A DNA stretch of 64,000 nt from Flavobacteriales bacterium (GTDB lineage Bacteria; Bacteroidota; Bacteroidia; Flavobacteriales_D; Sanyastnellaceae). The notes beneath the pieces were generated by a model that saw only the letters and a program-made list of their open reading frames with translations, did not search any database and was not told where the DNA came from. Each line of letters starts with the position of its first letter. The first letter of the stretch is position 1. Positions 60,111 through 64,000 of this stretch are shown here, piece by piece. The position numbers were made by a program, and so were the translations under genes. The stretch spans positions 1 to 64,000 of the forward strand of contig JAKMCW010000093.1 in the NCBI GenBank assembly GCA_022428205.1. The letters are read 5' to 3'.

Positions 60111-61439
60111 ATGATGACCCCGCTCAAGACCGGTTATTCCGACATCCTAAGGCTCGCCATTCCGGTCTCCGCGGGCACGTTCATGCAGTTTCTCGTCGTC
60201 CTGACGGACAACTACTTCCTGAGCCAAACCTCAGATGCCGCGCTGAACGGTGCCGGTAACGCGGGATTGCTCTACATCACCTTGGCCATGGTGGGCCAAG
60301 GTTTCTCCAGCACTGGACAGATTCTGATCGCGCGCAGAGTGGGTGAAGGGCGCGGCCACGAAGCCATAAACATCCTCCGTTCAGGACTCGCCGTCATGCT
60401 CTGCGTGAGCATTCTACTCGTGGCCTTGGTCCTCATCGCCTTGTACAGCGGATTCTCCGGGGTGTTCAAAGACACTGAGACCGGATACATCTTTGAATCG
60501 TTCATGTCCATCCGGATGTGGGGCTTTCTGCCCTCCTTCATGAGCATGATGCTTGTCGCCTATTTCATGGGGACGGCCCGCTCCAAGATTCTGATGTGGG
60601 CCATGATTGTCACGGGTACCGTCAACATCATCGGCGATGCGGGTCTCATCTCCGGCCGGTGGGGCTTGCCCGCACTCGGAGCCGACGGTGCGGCCTGGGC
60701 TTCGTTGCTTGCGGAAACCTTTGGGATGGCCGTGTTGGTGGGCAATGTGCTCTGGCGACACGGTGCTGAATTGTGGGCCTCAGCTTGGATGAAGGTGGAA
60801 GCCTTTCGCCGTTGGGTTCGGCTCGCCACGCCCATGGTCCTGCAATTGACGATCACCCTCGGCACGTGGAGCATGTTTTTCTTTTTCGTAGAACAAGTGG
60901 GCGTCATGGAGCTGAAAGTGAGCCACATCGCCCGCAACTTTTTCATGCTCGCTTTTGTGGTGTCACAAGGCATTCAGCAGACCACGCGGACGTTCATCAG
61001 CGGACTGCTCGGCGAGGGCCGAGGCCATGCCTTGGCCCCTGTCATAAAGCGGCTCCTCGTGGTCAATGCCAGCGGCATATTGCTGGTCTCTCACGGAGGG
61101 ATTCTGTACCCCACCCTGATCGCCAGCCCCTTCTTTGACGCACCGGAAGGATTGTACGCCGCTGTCCGGACGCTGCCGGTCATCTTCACCGCCATGATGA
61201 TGTACAGCTTCAGCAGTGTGCTGCTCAGCACGGTGCAAGGCAGCGGGAACACGTCAGCGGCCCTTGTGATTGAGTTGACCGCGCTCGTAGCGTATACCAC
61301 TGTCAGCATCCTGCTGACCTTGGTCTACCCGCAACCCGTCTGGCTCATTTGGCGGGTCGAATGGATCTACTTCAGCCTCATGGGATTGGGGTGCTTGGTT
61401 TTCTTGAAGCGCTGGGACTGGCGTTCCAAAGCGGTTTGA
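60111..61439 (+). CDS. MATE family efflux transporter
   Basis: A 442-residue inner membrane protein with about 12 membrane segments in two halves. The first half has LRLAIPVSAGTFMQFLVVLTDNYFLSQ, GQGFSSTGQILIARRVGEGRGHEA and the loop MGTARSKILMWAMIVTGTVNIIGDAGLI; the second half repeats the pattern with WVRLATPMVLQLTITLGTWSMFFFFVEQ and QGIQQTTRTFISGLLGEGRGHAL. MATE proteins export drugs or metabolites in exchange for Na+ or H+. Substrate unknown. It begins 9 bases after the trmH-like stop. Confidence 0.93.
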   Translation: MMTPLKTGYSDILRLAIPVSAGTFMQFLVVLTDNYFLSQTSDAALNGAGNAGLLYITLAMVGQGFSSTGQILIARRVGEGRGHEAINILRSGLAVMLCVSILLVALVLIALYSGFSGVFKDTETGYIFESFMSIRMWGFLPSFMSMMLVAYFMGTARSKILMWAMIVTGTVNIIGDAGLISGRWGLPALGADGAAWASLLAETFGMAVLVGNVLWRHGAELWASAWMKVEAFRRWVRLATPMVLQLTITLGTWSMFFFFVEQVGVMELKVSHIARNFFMLAFVVSQGIQQTTRTFISGLLGEGRGHALAPVIKRLLVVNASGILLVSHGGILYPTLIASPFFDAPEGLYAAVRTLPVIFTAMMMYSFSSVLLSTVQGSGNTSAALVIELTALVAYTTVSILLTLVYPQPVWLIWRVEWIYFSLMGLGCLVFLKRWDWRSKAV

Positions 61440-61465
61440 CGCCTCCAACCACTGCTGCGGTCTAC

Positions 61466-61473
61466 TACCTTTG
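61466..61473 (+). promoter_or_regulatory. -7 promoter element of fmt
   Basis: TACCTTTG is an exact TAnnTTTG match and lies only 6 bases before the GTG at 61480, which would make the message leaderless or nearly so. TTTG at 61435-61438 could be the -33 box, though its spacing (27) is long. Confidence 0.45.
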
Positions 61474-61479
61474 TGCCGC

Positions 61480-62454
61480 GTGACACCGACTCCATCTCCT
61501 TCCCTTCGCGTGGCCTTTTTTGGTACGCCGGATTTCGCAGAAGCGAGCCTGCGCGCCCTGCATGCAAGTGCGCACGAAGTGGTGGGGGTTGTGACGGCCC
61601 CAGACAAACCTGCTGGACGCGGTCAGCGCATGTCGGTTTCTGCAGTCAAAACCGCTGCTGAAGCGCTGGGATTGCCTGTGGCTCAGCCCGAACGCCTCCG
61701 GGCGCAGGATTTCCTGACACTGCTCGACACATGGAAAGCGGATGTCTACGCCGTTGTGGCCTTTCGCATGCTCCCTGAAATGGTGTGGGACCGTCCCCGA
61801 CTTGGCACCATCAATGTCCACGGCAGCCTGCTTCCTGATTTCCGCGGTGCTGCGCCCATACAGCATGCCGTGGCCTCTGGAGCAGAACGCACCGGTGTGA
61901 CGTCGTTCTTCATCACAAGGGACATCGATACAGGCGCTGTGCTGCTCCAACGGGGTTGCCCGATCCAAGACGGTGACACTGCGGGCACCCTCTACGCGAA
62001 ACTCATGCATGAAGGTGCTGGACTGCTGGTAGATACACTCAGCGCCCTTGCCCAAGGTGACATCACAGGGATACCCCAGGACCAATTGGCCACGGGCGAT
62101 GAGCGAGACGCCCCAAAGCTCTTCAAGCAAGATGGCCGGATCGATTGGCGTCACCCGGGTCCGCGCGTGGTGGATTTCATCCGTGGCATGACCCCATTTC
62201 CCGGGGCATGGACCACGCTCAACGGCGCCACATTCAAGGTGCACGAAGCCCTGAACGCTGCGGCCCCATTAGACATGGCGCCACTGGCACCTGGGCAATG
62301 TCATACCGACAGCGGTACGTGGTGGGTAGGAACGGCCAGCACCCCCATACAATTGGTGCGCGCTCAGCTTGCCGGCAAACCGGCCATGCCCGCAGAAGAC
62401 ATCCTGCGTGGATACCGCTACCCCACTTCAGAGCTCGGCAGCCAAGGCGCCTAA
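61480..62454 (+). CDS. fmt: Methionyl-tRNA formyltransferase
   Basis: The enzyme formylates initiator Met-tRNA. The 324-residue product has LRVAFFGTPDFAEASLRAL, VTAPDKPAGRGQRMSVSAVK (folate and tRNA loop), the catalytic INVHGSLLPDFRGAAPIQHAV with the N-H-D triad, DIDTGAVLLQRGCPI, and the C-terminal OB domain (~205-310, GRIDWRHPGPRVVDFIRGMTPFPGAW). The track starts at TTG (61471); the GTG at 61480 lies just after the TACCTTTG box and is preferred. A second GTG at LRVAFF is possible. It converges with the mutase gene with a 4-base gap. Confidence 0.95.
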   Translation: MTPTPSPSLRVAFFGTPDFAEASLRALHASAHEVVGVVTAPDKPAGRGQRMSVSAVKTAAEALGLPVAQPERLRAQDFLTLLDTWKADVYAVVAFRMLPEMVWDRPRLGTINVHGSLLPDFRGAAPIQHAVASGAERTGVTSFFITRDIDTGAVLLQRGCPIQDGDTAGTLYAKLMHEGAGLLVDTLSALAQGDITGIPQDQLATGDERDAPKLFKQDGRIDWRHPGPRVVDFIRGMTPFPGAWTTLNGATFKVHEALNAAAPLDMAPLAPGQCHTDSGTWWVGTASTPIQLVRAQLAGKPAMPAEDILRGYRYPTSELGSQGA

Positions 62455-62458
62455 ATCC

Positions 62459-64000
62459 TCAACTGTAGGCCTCCAACAGGAGGTCCAAAATGCGCGTGGC
62501 TGATTGAACCACCGGCGTACCCGGACCGAAAATGGCGGTCACCCCGGATTCGAACAAAGCCGGATAATCCTCTCGCGGGATGACGCCCCCGACCACCACG
62601 AGCATGTCTTCTCTCCCGGCTTCGGCCAGGGCCGAAACCAAGGCCGGCACCAACGCCAGGTGACCCGCTGCCAAGGTGGAAACACCCACAACATGGACGT
62701 CACTTTCCACGGCCTGGCGCGCAACTTCTTCGGGCGTCTGAAACAGAGAACCCAAATCAACATCGAAACCGAGGTCTGCAAATGCGCTCGCAATCACCTT
62801 GGCACCACGGTCGTGTCCATCCTGCCCCATCTTGGCGACGAGGATGCGCGGTTGACGGCCTGCAAGGCCAGAAAATCGGGTGGCTTTTTCCACGGCTTGT
62901 TTGAATTCTTCACGGGCACCGAGGTGCTTCCTGAAAATACCACGAACGGGCCGATTGACCGGCACATGGCGTCCGTAAACGCGCTCCAACGCCTCGGAAA
63001 TCTCCCCCAATGTGCACCGCTTTCGGGCGGCATCCACAGCCAAGGCCAGCAAATTCTCACCGCCCTGAGCCCCGGCTTCCAGGGCCGCAAGCGCTCCTTC
63101 AACATCAGCTGCATTGCGGGCTGAACGCAAGGTTTTGAGGCGTTCCCGTTGACCGTCCAATACCGCATGGTGGTCCACTTTGAGCACTTCCATCCCTTCA
63201 GGGGCTTTGCCAGCAAACAAATTCAGCCCGATGATTTTGTCCCCACCAGCATCGATGCGGGACTGTTTTTCTGCCGCCGCCGTTTCTATGCCCCGCATGG
63301 GTAAGCCCTGTTCGATGGCGCTGGGCATCCCCCCTGCCGCCTGCATCTCACGGATGATGGCGTCTGCCGCTTCGACCAGTTCGGCCGTTCGACGCGCCAC
63401 TGTAGCGTCACCACCAAGGGGGTCCACCCAGCGCGTAGTGCCCGCCTCATTCTGCAAGATCAACTGGGTGTTGCGCGCCACCTTGGCCGTGTCGTCAGTG
63501 GGCAGTGCAATGGCCTCGTCCAACGAATTGGTGTGCAGACTTTGGGTACCGCCCCACACTGCTGCCAAGGCTTCGATGGCCGTCCGCCCCACATTGTTGA
63601 GCGGATCCTGTTCGGTCAAGGTCCATCCACTGGTCTGGCAATGGGTCCTCAGCATCGAGGACCTTGGGTTGGAGGGTTGGAATGTTGCCATCCACCGCGC
63701 CCAGAGCAAACGTCCTGCCCTCAGCTTGGCCACCTCAGAAATGAGGTCCATGCCGATGCCCCAGAAAAAGCTCAAACGGGGTGCGAAATCGTCGACACTG
63801 AGTCCCGCCTCAACACCGGCTTTGACATAAGCAAGGCCATTGGAAATGGTATAGGCCAGTTCTAATTCAGGGGTCGCTCCAGCCTCTTGCATGTGGTAGC
63901 CGGAGATGCTGATGGAATTGAATTTCGGCATGTGTTCCGCCGTGTAGGCGAAAATGTCACTGATGATCCGCATGCTTGGTGCAGGTGGATAGATGAACGT
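62459..64000 (-). CDS. Methylmalonyl-CoA mutase large subunit, partial (runs off the right edge)
   Basis: The B12 enzyme interconverts methylmalonyl-CoA and succinyl-CoA. 513 residues are visible; the frame stays open past the ATG in the track, adding TFIYPPAPS before MRIISDIF, which is conserved family sequence, so the true start lies outside the window. The substrate barrel shows [76 protein letters not shown] and [12 protein letters not shown]; the C-terminal cobalamin domain has [15 protein letters not shown] with the His that binds cobalt, then GVSTLAAGH and [12 protein letters not shown]. The full family protein is ~700 residues, so about 190 are missing. It may work in propionate breakdown or the reverse. 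Confidence 0.96.
   Translation of the reverse strand, partial: TFIYPPAPSMRIISDIFAYTAEHMPKFNSISISGYHMQEAGATPELELAYTISNGLAYVKAGVEAGLSVDDFAPRLSFFWGIGMDLISEVAKLRAGRLLWARWMATFQPSNPRSSMLRTHCQTSGWTLTEQDPLNNVGRTAIEALAAVWGGTQSLHTNSLDEAIALPTDDTAKVARNTQLILQNEAGTTRWVDPLGGDATVARRTAELVEAADAIIREMQAAGGMPSAIEQGLPMRGIETAAAEKQSRIDAGGDKIIGLNLFAGKAPEGMEVLKVDHHAVLDGQRERLKTLRSARNAADVEGALAALEAGAQGGENLLALAVDAARKRCTLGEISEALERVYGRHVPVNRPVRGIFRKHLGAREEFKQAVEKATRFSGLAGRQPRILVAKMGQDGHDRGAKVIASAFADLGFDVDLGSLFQTPEEVARQAVESDVHVVGVSTLAAGHLALVPALVSALAEAGREDMLVVVGGVIPREDYPALFESGVTAIFGPGTPVVQSATRILDLLLEAYS

Overview
The window is chromosomal DNA from a Bacteroidota bacterium, most likely a fairly GC-rich aquatic member of the Flavobacteriales. 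The signs are a SusC/SusD pair, many proteins with type IX secretion (T9SS) C-terminal sorting domains, PorT- and PorE-like T9SS parts, an alpha subunit of DNA polymerase III with a fused N-terminal exonuclease, an S16 protein with a long Ala/Glu tail, and -7 promoter elements of the Bacteroidota type TAnnTTTG. I see no transposase, integrase, phage gene, CRISPR array or rRNA. One tRNA (Asp, GTC) is present. Genus cannot be fixed from sequence reading alone.

Layout. 1-2.7 kb: minus-strand exported proteins, including a FISUMP-domain gene cut by an in-frame TAG, then tRNA-Asp. 2.7-12.3 kb: housekeeping genes (DUF58 protein, thioredoxin, dnaE, folE, rpsP, rimM, PhoH-like). 12.4-32.5 kb: an alpha-glucan utilisation region. 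A minus-strand operon pfkA-gap-BadF-type kinase-pgmB-maltose phosphorylase lies back to back with an NrtR/AraR-type Nudix regulator. The regulator is followed by a secreted GH13 amylase, SusC, SusD, two small exported proteins, a lipoprotein GH13 enzyme and a secreted sugar dehydrogenase. 32.5-45.5 kb: a PorE-like OmpA protein, a phosphoesterase, rho, a DUF4199-like protein, porT, prmA, tpiA, recQ, an RlmI-type methyltransferase, pdxH, a cysteine dioxygenase-methyltransferase fusion and a small conserved protein. 45.6-58.3 kb: a PhoD-type phosphatase, then four large minus-strand T9SS cargo proteins, each ending in its own gene or hairpin unit. 58.4-64 kb: thioesterase, HU, trmH-like, MATE transporter, fmt and the large subunit of methylmalonyl-CoA mutase running off the right edge.

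How the genes fit together. The glucan region reads as a full path: surface or secreted GH13 enzymes cut starch or glycogen, SusC/SusD take up oligosaccharides, a second GH13 cuts further in the periplasm, and maltose phosphorylase plus beta-phosphoglucomutase plus a sugar kinase feed glucose 6-phosphate into glycolysis, with pfkA and gap in the same operon. A maltose permease of the inner membrane is not in the window. The amylase, the dehydrogenase and the four large surface proteins are all predicted T9SS cargo, and porT and a porE-like gene lie nearby.

Points most worth a second look: the single-domain cysteine dioxygenase fused to a SAM methyltransferase; an unnamed ~200-residue domain found three times in two adjacent adhesin genes; the in-frame TAG in the FISUMP gene; the glycolysis-maltose phosphorylase operon facing a degenerate Nudix regulator; and the unrecognised exported protein at the end of the SusCD operon.
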